Below are positions 8,725-17,721 of a DNA stretch of 64,000 bases, piece by piece. The first letter of the stretch is position 1. Every line of letters starts with the position of its first letter. The position numbers and the translations under genes are program-made. Under the pieces are notes generated by a model, which saw nothing but the letters and a program-made list of their open reading frames with translations, was not told the origin of the DNA and searched no databases. Source of the stretch: Gimesia algae (lineage in GTDB: Bacteria > Planctomycetota > Planctomycetia > Planctomycetales > Planctomycetaceae); NCBI RefSeq assembly GCF_007746795.1, contig NZ_CP036343.1:5493357-5557356 (forward strand), in the 5' to 3' direction.

Positions 8725-10143
8725 TCATGAAGTCAGCAGATCCGTCGAATCTTCTTCAGGATCGCGTGCCTGCTGGCTCTGTCGCTCCAGCTCCGTGTAT
8801 TCACTGGCCAGGCTGCCTTCGGCATCAGTGACGGTCTCCTCATCCTGAATCTCAACCGGCGAGCGGGATGGTTGTTGAACCGGTTGCTGAGGGAGAGCTG
8901 TTTTGGTGGCTGCTGCTTCCTCCGCGGATACCATGGTCACGGGTACTCCCTGGGGAAAGATCACTTCCCGTGCATCGTCCGGCATGGAGAATCCCCGTTC
9001 TTCGAACTTTGTCTTTACCAGTCGCATCATCGAAGAATTGACTTTCAACACACTAAATTTATGACCATCGATCCAGTAATACAGTCGCAGATTGACGGTA
9101 GAAGACCCCAGACCTTCCACCAGCACAGTCGGTTCGGGATCGTCAAGCACAGCCGGATGCGATTCCAATATCTCTTTCGCAATAGATTGCGCTTCATTAA
9201 TGGGAACGTCGTAGCCCACGCCCACCAGAAAATCGAGCCGCACTTTGGGATTCGAGGTATAATTCAGAATCTTACTCTTATAGATAATTGAGTTCGGGAT
9301 CTGAATATGATTGCCGTCCAGCGACATCAGCAGAGTACCACGCGTATTCACACGTTGCACATACCCCTGAATCCCTTCCACCTCAATCAGGTCACCATAG
9401 CGAAACGGGTTCTGCATACTGATCAGAATACTGGCGAGGAAGTTTTCCGCGATATCCCGAAACGCGATCCCGACGATCAGACCGAATAAACCCGTTCCCC
9501 CCAGCACGGTTGCCGCCAGCCGCGTCAGGCCGGCAATCTGTAACACCAGGTAAATTCCCAGCAGAAAGACCAGCAGCAACACCCCTTTGCGGACCACGCC
9601 ACGCAGCAGTTTATTTTGAAACCGGCTGAGAATCGTATAATCGGCAAGATGGCCTGAAATAAACATCGCCAGAAACGTAAACAACAGCACCAGCAGCGCC
9701 GCCAGGATGATGGGAATGGACTGCACCGTGTTTCGCATGATGGATTTGACCGTACCATACGAGGCGCTTAAATCAAACAGGTCCGGCTGCCTGATTTCAA
9801 TCCGGTTGACGACAGCGACAACATCCTGTGTATTCCGCGAAAGATCGCCGGCCCATTGGCGGTATTTTTCATCATTCGTTGATCCAGACAGGAAGGCGAC
9901 TCCCTCTTCCACATCGACTTGGGGATCTTCAAACCACTCGGTCGCCTTGAGAATGCGAGTCAGCCGCGCCGAGATTTCGGAATCTTCTACAGCCGGTGTA
10001 ACATTCACGGCTTTGGGAGCGGACAGCGATTCCGCCGGCGGTGGATTGACTGGCTCTTCAGGCGTCTCCTCTTGCGCGACACATACGACGGAACAGATTC
10101 CAGAGACGAGCAGAAATATCAGTATCCTGCTTGCATTGATCAT
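8725..10143 (-). CDS. BON-domain mechanosensitive channel (MscS family)
   Basis: The start at 10143 follows GGGAG at seven bases and opens a signal sequence (ILIFLLVSGICSVVCVAQE). Residues about 48-118 form a BON domain (ARLTRILKATEWFEDPQVDVEEGVAFLSGSTND...VVAVVNRIEI). Three hydrophobic segments follow, then an MscS pore and beta-domain region (AGLTRLAATVLGGTGLFGLIVGIAFRDIAENFLASILISMQNPFRYGDLIEVEGIQGYVQRVNTRGTLL). The C-terminal tail is acidic and glutamine-rich. It should be an inner-membrane tension-gated channel with a periplasmic BON module that may contact lipid or envelope partners. It is 472 residues long, larger than E. coli MscS because of the BON and tail. Confidence 0.85.
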   Translation of the reverse strand: MINASRILIFLLVSGICSVVCVAQEETPEEPVNPPPAESLSAPKAVNVTPAVEDSEISARLTRILKATEWFEDPQVDVEEGVAFLSGSTNDEKYRQWAGDLSRNTQDVVAVVNRIEIRQPDLFDLSASYGTVKSIMRNTVQSIPIILAALLVLLFTFLAMFISGHLADYTILSRFQNKLLRGVVRKGVLLLVFLLGIYLVLQIAGLTRLAATVLGGTGLFGLIVGIAFRDIAENFLASILISMQNPFRYGDLIEVEGIQGYVQRVNTRGTLLMSLDGNHIQIPNSIIYKSKILNYTSNPKVRLDFLVGVGYDVPINEAQSIAKEILESHPAVLDDPEPTVLVEGLGSSTVNLRLYYWIDGHKFSVLKVNSSMMRLVKTKFEERGFSMPDDAREVIFPQGVPVTMVSAEEAAATKTALPQQPVQQPSRSPVEIQDEETVTDAEGSLASEYTELERQSQQARDPEEDSTDLLTS

Positions 10144-10411
10144 TCAACAACTCCCGTTTCTGAAAAATGAATTTCAAAATAAGATACAACTTTGACATTA
10201 AAAGATGACGCAACTTTGCTACAAGGCAAGACAATTTTTTTGCCATACCAGTCCGTTTTTTTTGATGCCGGTCAGCAGAGTTCAATTCGTCCAGAGTTCA
10301 TAAAAGAGAAAAAATCAGCTGAATTGATTGCCCCTGCAGGCGTGACAGGGGTATCATCTTACGGATACGGACCTCACGAGTCACGGAACTGAATCCAGCC
10401 AGGGAATCTCC

Positions 10412-12799
10412 ATGAAAATCTTAAGCATACTTCGTTTGACCACGCTTGTCACCTTCGCCTCACTTGCAGTCAGCCCGTTTACACTTTTACTCTCACAGTC
10501 AAACGCAGATGAAAAAACAGATGCTCCTCCCTGGGCGGTACTGCAACCGGCCCCCGATCCGCGACCTCTGCCTCATACAAAACCGCTCATCTTCCCAGGT
10601 GATCTCAGTGAAAAAATGATTGCCGGCATCGATAAGTTCCTGCTCAAACAGATCGCACAGGCAGCCAATAAACGACCTAAGCTGTGGAACCGGGATCTCT
10701 CTTCACCGCAAGCTTACACGAAATCAATCGCCGACAAACAGGCGGAACTCTCCGCCATGCTCGGTCTGACCGATCCGCTGGTGACAGGACGCATCTCTTA
10801 TATCGGCGATGCCTCTGATCAACCTGCGAAAGCATTCACGCTCCATGAAGTCAGCTGGCCTGTATTAGATGATATGCAGGGTACGGGCCTGTTACTGATT
10901 CCCAAAGGAACCATCCGCGGTGACATCATCGCGATCCCGGAAGCCGACCAGCTTCCCGAAGATCTGGTCTCCGCAAAAAAGCCGGCGGACGCTTATGCAC
11001 AGCAACTCGCGCGTTCCGGTTTTCGCGTCTTGATTCCCACTCTGATCAATCGGGAAAACAATCAATGGAAGATGAGCAACCGTGAATGGGCTCACCGTCC
11101 TTCGTTCGAACTGGGTCGCACTCTGGCCGGCTATGAAACGCAGAAAGTCATGGCGGGCGTCAGTATTCTGAAACAGACCAGCGGGGATGAAAAACGCCCC
11201 GTAGGAGTCATCGGCTGGGGTGAAGGGGGAAGGCTGGCTCTCTACGCGGCGGCCCTGGATTCACGCATCGACGCTGCCGCAGTCTGCGGTTACTTCGGTT
11301 CGCGACAGTTTCTCTGGGAAGAACCCGCCGACCGCAATGTGTTTGGCCTGCTCAATGTATTCGGCGATGCGGAAATCGCCAGCCTCGTCGCGCCGCGGAC
11401 TTTGATCATCGAATCGGGCAAATATCCCGAATACGGTTTCCGCACCACCGCCTGGGGTGAACTGGAAGTCAAGCAGGATGGTTATCCTCCTTTGAAGGGT
11501 AAACCGGGACGGTTACTGGTCCCCGATAAAGACGAAGTCAAAACCGAAGTCGCGCGGGCCCGTGAATTCACCGCTGCCCTGAAACCACAGGCACCCACAT
11601 TGACACTCGTGGATTCTAAAGTCCCCGTCTCACAGGAAACACTCGCCGCATTGATTCAGAGCCTTGTTCCTGACGCGAAACTCGCAGAATCATCCAAACC
11701 TCTGGAACTGAAATCACGCGCACAGGCCAGCCAGCGTCATGACGAACAGCTGGCAGAGATCCTCAGGCATAATCAGCGTCTGTTACAGTTGGCATATGAA
11801 ACCCGTATTGAATTCATGAAGAATCTCAAAACCGATTCGTTGGAAAATTATAAGAAATCGGTCGAACCCTATCGCAAGGTTTTCAGCGAAGAGGTGATCG
11901 GCGCCTTCGACCTGGAACTGCTGCCCGATAACGCCCGCAGCCGCAAATTCCAGGTCGGCCCGAAGACGATCAGCTATGAAGTCGAAATGGATGTCTTCCC
12001 CGACGTCACCGCCTATGGCATTCTGACCTTACCCAAAGACCTGAAGTTGGATGGCTCAGAACAGCGGCCTGTCGTTGTCTGCCAGCACGGTCTGGAAGGA
12101 CGACCGCAACACACGGTGGGCGAACAAGGTTATCGCGCTTACAAATCGTTCGCCACGCATCTGGCGGAACGGGGCTTCATCACCTTCGCTCCCCAGAACC
12201 CTTACGTATTGTTCGATCGTTTTCGCACACTGCAGTTCAAATCCCAGTCCATCGGCCGAACCCTGTTTTCGATCGCAGTCCCCCAGCATCAGCAAATCAC
12301 AGACTGGCTCTCGACGCTGCCGTTTGTCGATGAAAAGCGGATCGGCTTCTATGGGATTTCCTACGGTGGAAAATCAGCCATGCGAATTCCTCCGCTGGTC
12401 AAGAATTACGCTCTTTCAATCTGCTCGGCTGATTTTGGCGAATGGGTCTGGAAGAATGCCGCCACCGACCAGCGTTCGCTACGATACAGTTACGCCAACA
12501 AAGGGGAATACGAAATCTTCGAATGGAACCTGGGCAGTACCTTCAACTACGCCGAGATGGCCGCCCTTATCTGCCCGCGTCCCTTCATGGTGGAACGCGG
12601 ACACTTTGATGGCGTCGAACCTGATGACCGCGTCGCACAGGAATATGCCAAGGTACGATTTCTCTACCAGGCTCAACTGGGCATCGGCGATCGTCAGGAA
12701 CTCGAATTCATCAAAGGCCCGCATGCCATTCACGAACAGGGTTCATATGACTTCTTACACAAGCATCTCAACTGGCCCGCCCCCAAAGAGTCAGACTGA
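10412..12799 (+). CDS. Secreted tandem alpha/beta hydrolase, N-terminal domain lacking the serine
   Basis: The 795-residue protein has a signal peptide (MKILSILRLTTLVTFASLAV) and two alpha/beta hydrolase domains. In the first, the nucleophile elbow reads VIGWGEGGRLALYAA (about residues 268-273), so glycine-glutamate stands where GxSxG is expected. In the second, FYGISYGGKSAM carries Ser650, with late candidates ERGHFDG and GPHAIHEQGSYDF for the acid and histidine. The likely role is esterase or deacetylase activity on polysaccharide, as in acetyl-xylan-esterase-like proteins, by the C-terminal domain. The N-terminal domain is probably structural. It is convergent with the next operon, 16 bases apart. 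Confidence 0.75.
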   Translation: MKILSILRLTTLVTFASLAVSPFTLLLSQSNADEKTDAPPWAVLQPAPDPRPLPHTKPLIFPGDLSEKMIAGIDKFLLKQIAQAANKRPKLWNRDLSSPQAYTKSIADKQAELSAMLGLTDPLVTGRISYIGDASDQPAKAFTLHEVSWPVLDDMQGTGLLLIPKGTIRGDIIAIPEADQLPEDLVSAKKPADAYAQQLARSGFRVLIPTLINRENNQWKMSNREWAHRPSFELGRTLAGYETQKVMAGVSILKQTSGDEKRPVGVIGWGEGGRLALYAAALDSRIDAAAVCGYFGSRQFLWEEPADRNVFGLLNVFGDAEIASLVAPRTLIIESGKYPEYGFRTTAWGELEVKQDGYPPLKGKPGRLLVPDKDEVKTEVARAREFTAALKPQAPTLTLVDSKVPVSQETLAALIQSLVPDAKLAESSKPLELKSRAQASQRHDEQLAEILRHNQRLLQLAYETRIEFMKNLKTDSLENYKKSVEPYRKVFSEEVIGAFDLELLPDNARSRKFQVGPKTISYEVEMDVFPDVTAYGILTLPKDLKLDGSEQRPVVVCQHGLEGRPQHTVGEQGYRAYKSFATHLAERGFITFAPQNPYVLFDRFRTLQFKSQSIGRTLFSIAVPQHQQITDWLSTLPFVDEKRIGFYGISYGGKSAMRIPPLVKNYALSICSADFGEWVWKNAATDQRSLRYSYANKGEYEIFEWNLGSTFNYAEMAALICPRPFMVERGHFDGVEPDDRVAQEYAKVRFLYQAQLGIGDRQELEFIKGPHAIHEQGSYDFLHKHLNWPAPKESD

Positions 12800-12815
12800 G
12801 ACTTCACGGACAGCA

Positions 12816-14429
12816 TTACTTGCCTGCATACAATGCATAAAATTTCGTCTCTGTGGAATGGGGAAACGTGACCCGTGCCGCCAGCTTTTTGCCGGCCGGT
12901 AACGGATTGTTTCCAGACCAGACAATCGGCGTACGGGTTCCCGCTTTGGTAATGCGGGCAGCATCTTTACCGGAGTAACCGGGCAGAGGTTTGTCGAATT
13001 CATCGACCAGTTCCACCGTTAAGGGATTCTCTATTGAGACCCCCTCCACATTCGTAAACAGTTTCAGATCTCCTCTGGTTTCAAAGGGAGCCGTCACAAA
13101 GTGGGCTGAGCTGTCTTCGACCCTGGGGGAGAGATAGCCAAATCCGTCCCGCCTGAGGGTCGCCAGTCCGATCTCCATATTCTTGAGTTTTCCGCCTGTG
13201 TCCCAGTGGGAATACCACATCAATGTTTTATCACCCCGATTCACAAATGCATGCCCCTGCAGCAGCGCGATGTCATCCCACTCCCCCTGCTTTCCTCGGG
13301 CAATGACACTATGATCAGGTACGGGCTCCCGGAAGTGAATGCCATCATCGCTGACGACCAGTCCCAGATCAATCGTCACTCCTTTGTTCCAATGTTCGCC
13401 TTTTGGTGGTTTCTTCGGGGCATCCTGCCACATCCCATATAAGCCGACCAGCACATTCCCTCGATTCCAGATACCCGCTCCCATATGTGTCTGCTGACCG
13501 GGAATCGGCTTCGCCGTCAACTGACCCGGCCGAGCGAACGAAAGCGCTTTCGCGCGGGACCAGTGATCGAAATCGGAAGATCGGTAAGCCAGCATTACCC
13601 GACCAACATCAGAGCCGTCCATCCGCCAGCTCCAGGGCGAAAGCAGCTGACCGTTGGCATAATAAAAATTGCCGAACTGATACAGGCTGGAGACTTCGAA
13701 CCGTTCGCCCCCCGCATTCGCAGGACGGTCACCAACAACATCCCACGTTAATCCATCGGCACTGGTCGCGGCGACGAAAGCACCCCAGCGACTTTCGTTC
13801 GGCCCGATTTTACTCCGCCCGCCACGCACCTCGGCAAACGGGGGATGTGCTATATAGACACATTTAAAACGGCGCTTCGGGTCAGGGTCATTGGCATCAT
13901 ACATCACACTGAGAAAATCATTCACCTTGGCCAGCGCGGGGACTTCTGACTTGATCAGACAGATATTGTTCTGTTTATTTCCATTGAATTCCACCAGATT
14001 GAGTTTCGGTTTGGTCCAGTGAATCCCGTCATCACTCTCGGCATAACACATGGGCCGCCACCAGCCCGGCGCCTGGCCACTTTTGATCGCGGTCTCGAAC
14101 ATCCCCAGGTACCACATGCGAAATTTCCCGTCCCTGTACATCACACTGCCGTACAGAATCGCATGCCCATGATCGGGTGCTCCTTCCGGTCCTCGACGCA
14201 ACACGGGATTGGCAGGATGCTTCTCGGCCGTCACCGGAGTCAGTTGCAGATTGTTCCGCCAGGGAATCGCATGGTCATCAAATGAGAAAAAGACCGCTTC
14301 GTCCACTTCCGGCCCGCGGTCCACTGAAACCGTCTGGGCGGAGAGCCCGGCAGATACTCCCAAGAGTAATACAATTGACAGACAGGCAGGAAGGCTTCGT
14401 TTTAAAGTTTCGAATGGCGAGACAAGCAT
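12816..14429 (-). CDS. Secreted glycosidase-like beta-propeller protein (paralogue 1)
   Basis: A signal peptide (SLPACLSIVLLLGVSAGLSAQ) precedes a repeated pattern of five-bladed propeller glycosidases: DGKFRMWYLGM, CYAESDDGIHWTKPKLNLVEFNG, RRFKCVYIAHPP, AATSADGLTWDV and LVVSDDGIHFREPVPDHSVI. The C-terminal 100 residues (NPLTVELVDEFDKPLPGY...KLAARVTFPHSTETKFYALYAG) form a beta-sandwich. The same two-domain layout occurs in the protein at 19377-21035. Similar folds occur in GH32, GH43 and GH130, but I cannot assign a family or catalytic pair. It is the last gene of an operon with the beta-helix protein and hydrolase upstream. Confidence 0.7.
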   Translation of the reverse strand: MLVSPFETLKRSLPACLSIVLLLGVSAGLSAQTVSVDRGPEVDEAVFFSFDDHAIPWRNNLQLTPVTAEKHPANPVLRRGPEGAPDHGHAILYGSVMYRDGKFRMWYLGMFETAIKSGQAPGWWRPMCYAESDDGIHWTKPKLNLVEFNGNKQNNICLIKSEVPALAKVNDFLSVMYDANDPDPKRRFKCVYIAHPPFAEVRGGRSKIGPNESRWGAFVAATSADGLTWDVVGDRPANAGGERFEVSSLYQFGNFYYANGQLLSPWSWRMDGSDVGRVMLAYRSSDFDHWSRAKALSFARPGQLTAKPIPGQQTHMGAGIWNRGNVLVGLYGMWQDAPKKPPKGEHWNKGVTIDLGLVVSDDGIHFREPVPDHSVIARGKQGEWDDIALLQGHAFVNRGDKTLMWYSHWDTGGKLKNMEIGLATLRRDGFGYLSPRVEDSSAHFVTAPFETRGDLKLFTNVEGVSIENPLTVELVDEFDKPLPGYSGKDAARITKAGTRTPIVWSGNNPLPAGKKLAARVTFPHSTETKFYALYAGK

Positions 14430-14458
14430 GGTTTCTCTTTCGTTTTCATTCAGTTTCG

Positions 14459-16030
14459 TCAGGGAAGGAGAGATCGTACACGTGCGGTAGAAAGTTCGCT
14501 TTCAGGAATGGTTGATTGCTTCAGTTTTTTCAGATCAGCACCGGAGCCGGTCTCTGCAGTGAGACTGCTGATCCATTTCGATTGCAGTTCCTGTCCGGTC
14601 AGCTGCTGGAACTGACTGAACTGCGTCGGAGTAAAAAAGGTTTTGTCGACTCGCAGGCTCAACAGATCGTAGCAGTTCCGATCTGCCGTCCATGTGACAT
14701 CTTTCCAGATCAGCATTTCGGGCTTCAATGGTTCTTCGGCGTTAGTACCTGCAGCCAGATAGTCATAAGCCACTTTGGATGAAGGGATCACAGCAGCACT
14801 CACAATCAGCGAATCATGCAGTCTCACGTCGCCACCGGTCGCCTGAAAGTTGAGTCCCATCAGCGTCACATGGCTGGCGTCCAATACACAGTTGCGGGAG
14901 ACGCGGACTTCGTTTTTATCGGCCACCCGCCGGATGAAGACATTTTTCATTGTCAGGTTACAGGGTTGCTCAGGATCATCGCGGCCCACCATCAGCAACG
15001 TCCGCACCGCCGAAGAGAGCACCACCGAATTGGTCAGCGTATAGCGGCCCGTATCCAGAAAAAACAGATCGAAGCCCAGACAGTCGCGGATAAAGACCCG
15101 GTTGTAACTGGTTCGGCTGGCTCCGGTATCGCAGATCCCCGTGGAATTGCCGATCGACACAAAACCATCCACGCGGTACTCGGCTGTTTCGTGAGCGCTG
15201 ATTCCGTCATCGCCACACTCGATCGCTTTAATATTCTCAAACAGAACATCTTCACAATGACCGTGAATATTGAAGCCATCGTTGTAGGGATGAGTACAGG
15301 TCAGATTACGTATCACCAGATGCGCATTGTGATTCTTTCCGGAACCGCCAAACTGGACACCAGCAGATCGTACCGGGACGCGAAGATTCTGCTCACTCAG
15401 CTGGGCTCCCGAGGAGAGTTTTAAATAGAAGGCTCCGGTGACCCGAGTACTCTTTTCTGCCGGTTCTGTCTGCCCGGCTGGTGCTGTCTGTTTCACAAAC
15501 GTCCATTCCCCCGGTTGCAGATCTTCGGGCTTTTTGAAATCTTTGCTGGGCCCTTTCGCTGTGCGGCCCATGTGCACCATCTTGCCGTTCCAGAGAAAAA
15601 ACCAGCGTTGTAGAATCGCATCATTCAAAGTCGGCATCAGATTCTCGCAGCGATACAGGTCTGGCTTGACTTCCTGCCACCGCGTAAGATCAATGGGATC
15701 GGAACCTTCCAGGGTCGCGCCATGTCCGTCGAGGGTGATCGGCTTTTCCGGTGTTCCCTGCTTGCCATAAAAGCCTGCATACTCGTGATAGACGATAGGC
15801 AGTAGATGGATCGTGTCGCCGGGTTCCGCGATGCGAATCGCCTGCCGAATTGATTTGAGCGGCCCTGCAGTTGATGCATCATTCCCGTTGTCCGGGTCGA
15901 CATGAATGTCGCGGGCAACGGCAGTGCTACTGGCCAGCAGAACCAGGACTACTGACAGGTAAAGGAAGCCAGTTCCATTCAGATTCAGGAAGTATCTTCG
16001 CATGAAAAACGCTCGGGTGAAAAAATTCAT
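14459..16030 (-). CDS. Secreted right-handed beta-helix protein
   Basis: The N-terminus has a hydrophobic signal (GFLYLSVVLVLLASSTAVARD), followed by the phrase DIHVDPDNGNDASTAGPLKSIRQAIRIAEPGDTIHLLPIVYHE. That phrase typifies pectate-lyase-like and DUF1565 beta-helix proteins. Coils follow with repeats such as LVIRNLTCTHPYNDGFNIHGHCEDVLFENIKAIECGDDGISAHE. Such folds bind or cleave polysaccharides; no catalytic triad can be assigned. ATG 16030 overlaps the stop of the upstream gene (TAAATG), suggesting coupling; ATG 16003 is an alternative that gives a shorter leader. It sits between the hydrolase and the propeller gene in one operon. Confidence 0.75.
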   Translation of the reverse strand: MNFFTRAFFMRRYFLNLNGTGFLYLSVVLVLLASSTAVARDIHVDPDNGNDASTAGPLKSIRQAIRIAEPGDTIHLLPIVYHEYAGFYGKQGTPEKPITLDGHGATLEGSDPIDLTRWQEVKPDLYRCENLMPTLNDAILQRWFFLWNGKMVHMGRTAKGPSKDFKKPEDLQPGEWTFVKQTAPAGQTEPAEKSTRVTGAFYLKLSSGAQLSEQNLRVPVRSAGVQFGGSGKNHNAHLVIRNLTCTHPYNDGFNIHGHCEDVLFENIKAIECGDDGISAHETAEYRVDGFVSIGNSTGICDTGASRTSYNRVFIRDCLGFDLFFLDTGRYTLTNSVVLSSAVRTLLMVGRDDPEQPCNLTMKNVFIRRVADKNEVRVSRNCVLDASHVTLMGLNFQATGGDVRLHDSLIVSAAVIPSSKVAYDYLAAGTNAEEPLKPEMLIWKDVTWTADRNCYDLLSLRVDKTFFTPTQFSQFQQLTGQELQSKWISSLTAETGSGADLKKLKQSTIPESELSTARVRSLLP

Positions 16031-16879
16031 TTATTTAGCTGGCGGGTTATCAGGTGTACCCACTCGTTTCAGAAACCAGTTCGCCGCCAGATCAGTAGAG
16101 CCCGCAGGAACCGTGTGCCCTTTTGGCTCTGCGATCACATGCAGATCGACCTGGCTCTGCCCCCCTTTCTCCAGTCCGGCCTTGGTAATACTGCGGGCCA
16201 GTTCAATGGATTCGTCTGTTCCGACGCGTACATCACGATCACCGATGACAATCCAGACGGGACGCCCCGCAAGTTTTTCCGAATTTCGAATCATACTCAG
16301 CGATTGCACCATTTCATTTTTGGCCCGCGATTTGAATTCGTTCAGGACCGTCAGATCTGTCACCGGTGCAAACGCGGCAACTCCCTTTATACGCGGATCG
16401 TTGGCGGCAAACTGCAACGCCAGGTAACCGCCCCGCGATGTGCCACACACGCCGACATAGTCTGCATTGGTCTGACCGCCGGCAATCAGTTCGTCGAGCA
16501 CCTGACTGAGCCGTCGGTTGTTGTCGGCGACGAAGTCATCCCCCTGCTCACAACGATAAGCCCAGCCACTCAAACCCGTTGGCTCGGGAGGTCGATGCTG
16601 TTTGCCGTGACAGGGAATGTCGACCGAAACCAGCAGATAACCTGCTTCCGCCAGCTGGTTTCCACACTGTCGAAAATAGGGGCTGCCCAGTGTACTCTCC
16701 ATCGTGCCCGCCAGAATGAAGAGTGTCGGCGTGGGTTGATCAGGCAGTGGTCCCCAGGTCGCGAACACAGTACCCGCTTTTGTTTTGTGAATTTCAACAG
16801 CTGGTTCTGCTGCCGACAGCGTCGACGTCATCATTACCAAAGTCAATCCCAGCCACAGTCCTTTTGAGAACTTGTTCAT
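16031..16879 (-). CDS. Secreted alpha/beta hydrolase
   Basis: The 282-residue protein has a signal peptide (GLWLGLTLVMMTSTLSAAE) and one hydrolase domain. The nucleophile is in VGVCGTSRGGYLALQFAA, the acid candidate in VIGDRDVRVG, and the histidine in KGHTVPAG. An HGKQHRPPEP segment after strand 3 resembles dienelactone-hydrolase-like and prolyl-oligopeptidase-like esterases. It is likely a periplasmic esterase removing acyl groups from a carbohydrate substrate, inferred from the beta-helix and propeller neighbours. It is the first structural gene of the minus-strand operon, 34 bases downstream of the GntR gene. Confidence 0.75.
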   Translation of the reverse strand: MNKFSKGLWLGLTLVMMTSTLSAAEPAVEIHKTKAGTVFATWGPLPDQPTPTLFILAGTMESTLGSPYFRQCGNQLAEAGYLLVSVDIPCHGKQHRPPEPTGLSGWAYRCEQGDDFVADNNRRLSQVLDELIAGGQTNADYVGVCGTSRGGYLALQFAANDPRIKGVAAFAPVTDLTVLNEFKSRAKNEMVQSLSMIRNSEKLAGRPVWIVIGDRDVRVGTDESIELARSITKAGLEKGGQSQVDLHVIAEPKGHTVPAGSTDLAANWFLKRVGTPDNPPAK

Positions 16880-16913
16880 GATGTCATTCCTTAGATAAAC
16901 TCAGCCGTTATTT

Positions 16914-17609
16914 TCAAGTGGTCTTTTTCTGATTCAACCAGTTACGTGACTGCATCTGCATCATCGTACGGGCCCGATTGGAATCACGATCCTGAATCGC
17001 AGCCGCCAGCTCCTGATGTTCCCAGATCATTCGTTCGCCCGTGGTTTCATCGGACTGATATTCCTGATACACCGATTGAAAGAAATTGACCAGCACTCGC
17101 TGCATGCCGGCTATCAGTGTGGAGGATGTCATCTGCAACAACAGTGAGTGAAAGGCGATGTCCCGCTCGGCAATTTTCTCGGTCTGATCACTGCGAATTG
17201 CTAATGCCATCTCATCTGCCAGTTCACAGAGTTGCTGACATTGCTCATCGCTGCCATTACGAATGGCCAGATCGACGGCGCCCATCTCGACCACATACCG
17301 CAACATCGATAACTCGGAAACATCCTGTTCCGAATCAAACAGGGAAGGCAGGCCCAGCTGCAGCAGCCGCAGTGGATCGGGACGACGCACAATCAGACCG
17401 ATGCGCTTGCGGCCTTCCAGGAGGCCGATGGCCGTCAGCCGACTGACCGCCTCCCGCGCCACCGTCCGCGAAACATGGTATTCTTCCGCCAGGTCTGATT
17501 CGGTCATAAAAAACGCCCCGTCCGCGAGACGTTCTGACTGAATCCGCTGTCGAATCCGCTCTGCCAGCTCGTCAGACTGGGTAATCTGGTAATTGATTTC
17601 GGCCGACAT
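16914..17609 (-). CDS. GntR-family (FadR/FCD subfamily) transcriptional regulator
   Basis: Residues about 10-75 form the winged helix (LAERIRQRIQSERLADGAFFMTESDLAEEYHVSRTVAREAVSRLTAIGLLEGRKRIGLIVRRP). The rest is an all-helical FCD effector domain (SMLRYVVEMGAVDLAIRNGSDEQ...ERDIAFHSLLLQMTSSTLI...HQELAAAIQDRD). FCD domains bind sugar acids or other carboxylates, usually through a metal. The start codon is almost touched by one arm of a 10-bp inverted repeat, so autorepression is likely. It is divergent from the RraA-like gene and is the probable regulator of both flanking operons. Confidence 0.88.
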   Translation of the reverse strand: MSAEINYQITQSDELAERIRQRIQSERLADGAFFMTESDLAEEYHVSRTVAREAVSRLTAIGLLEGRKRIGLIVRRPDPLRLLQLGLPSLFDSEQDVSELSMLRYVVEMGAVDLAIRNGSDEQCQQLCELADEMALAIRSDQTEKIAERDIAFHSLLLQMTSSTLIAGMQRVLVNFFQSVYQEYQSDETTGERMIWEHQELAAAIQDRDSNRARTMMQMQSRNWLNQKKTT

Positions 17610-17611
17610 AT

Positions 17612-17680
17612 ATACTATTTATTTTCCACATAAAACAATATTATTGATTTACAACGTGTATTTTTATGATTAAATAGTAT
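17612..17680. promoter_or_regulatory. Paired operator-like half-sites between gntR and the RraA-like gene
   Basis: ATACTATTTA (17612-17621) and its exact reverse complement TAAATAGTAT (17671-17680) are separated by 49 bases. A smaller palindrome, CAATA-T-TATTG (17636-17646), lies between them. One arm abuts the gntR start codon and the other is just upstream of the RraA-like gene. The region is very AT-rich and should hold both divergent promoters. Confidence 0.5.
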
Positions 17681-17721
17681 CTATTCTAATTTTAATGTCA
17701 AATCTTTTTTCGAGAACGACC

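Noticed and set aside
10230..10246. TGGCA-N6-TTGT on the minus strand before the MscS gene
   Set aside because: The -12 half ends in GT rather than GC, and the position is about 90 bases before the start; too weak to call RpoN-dependent.
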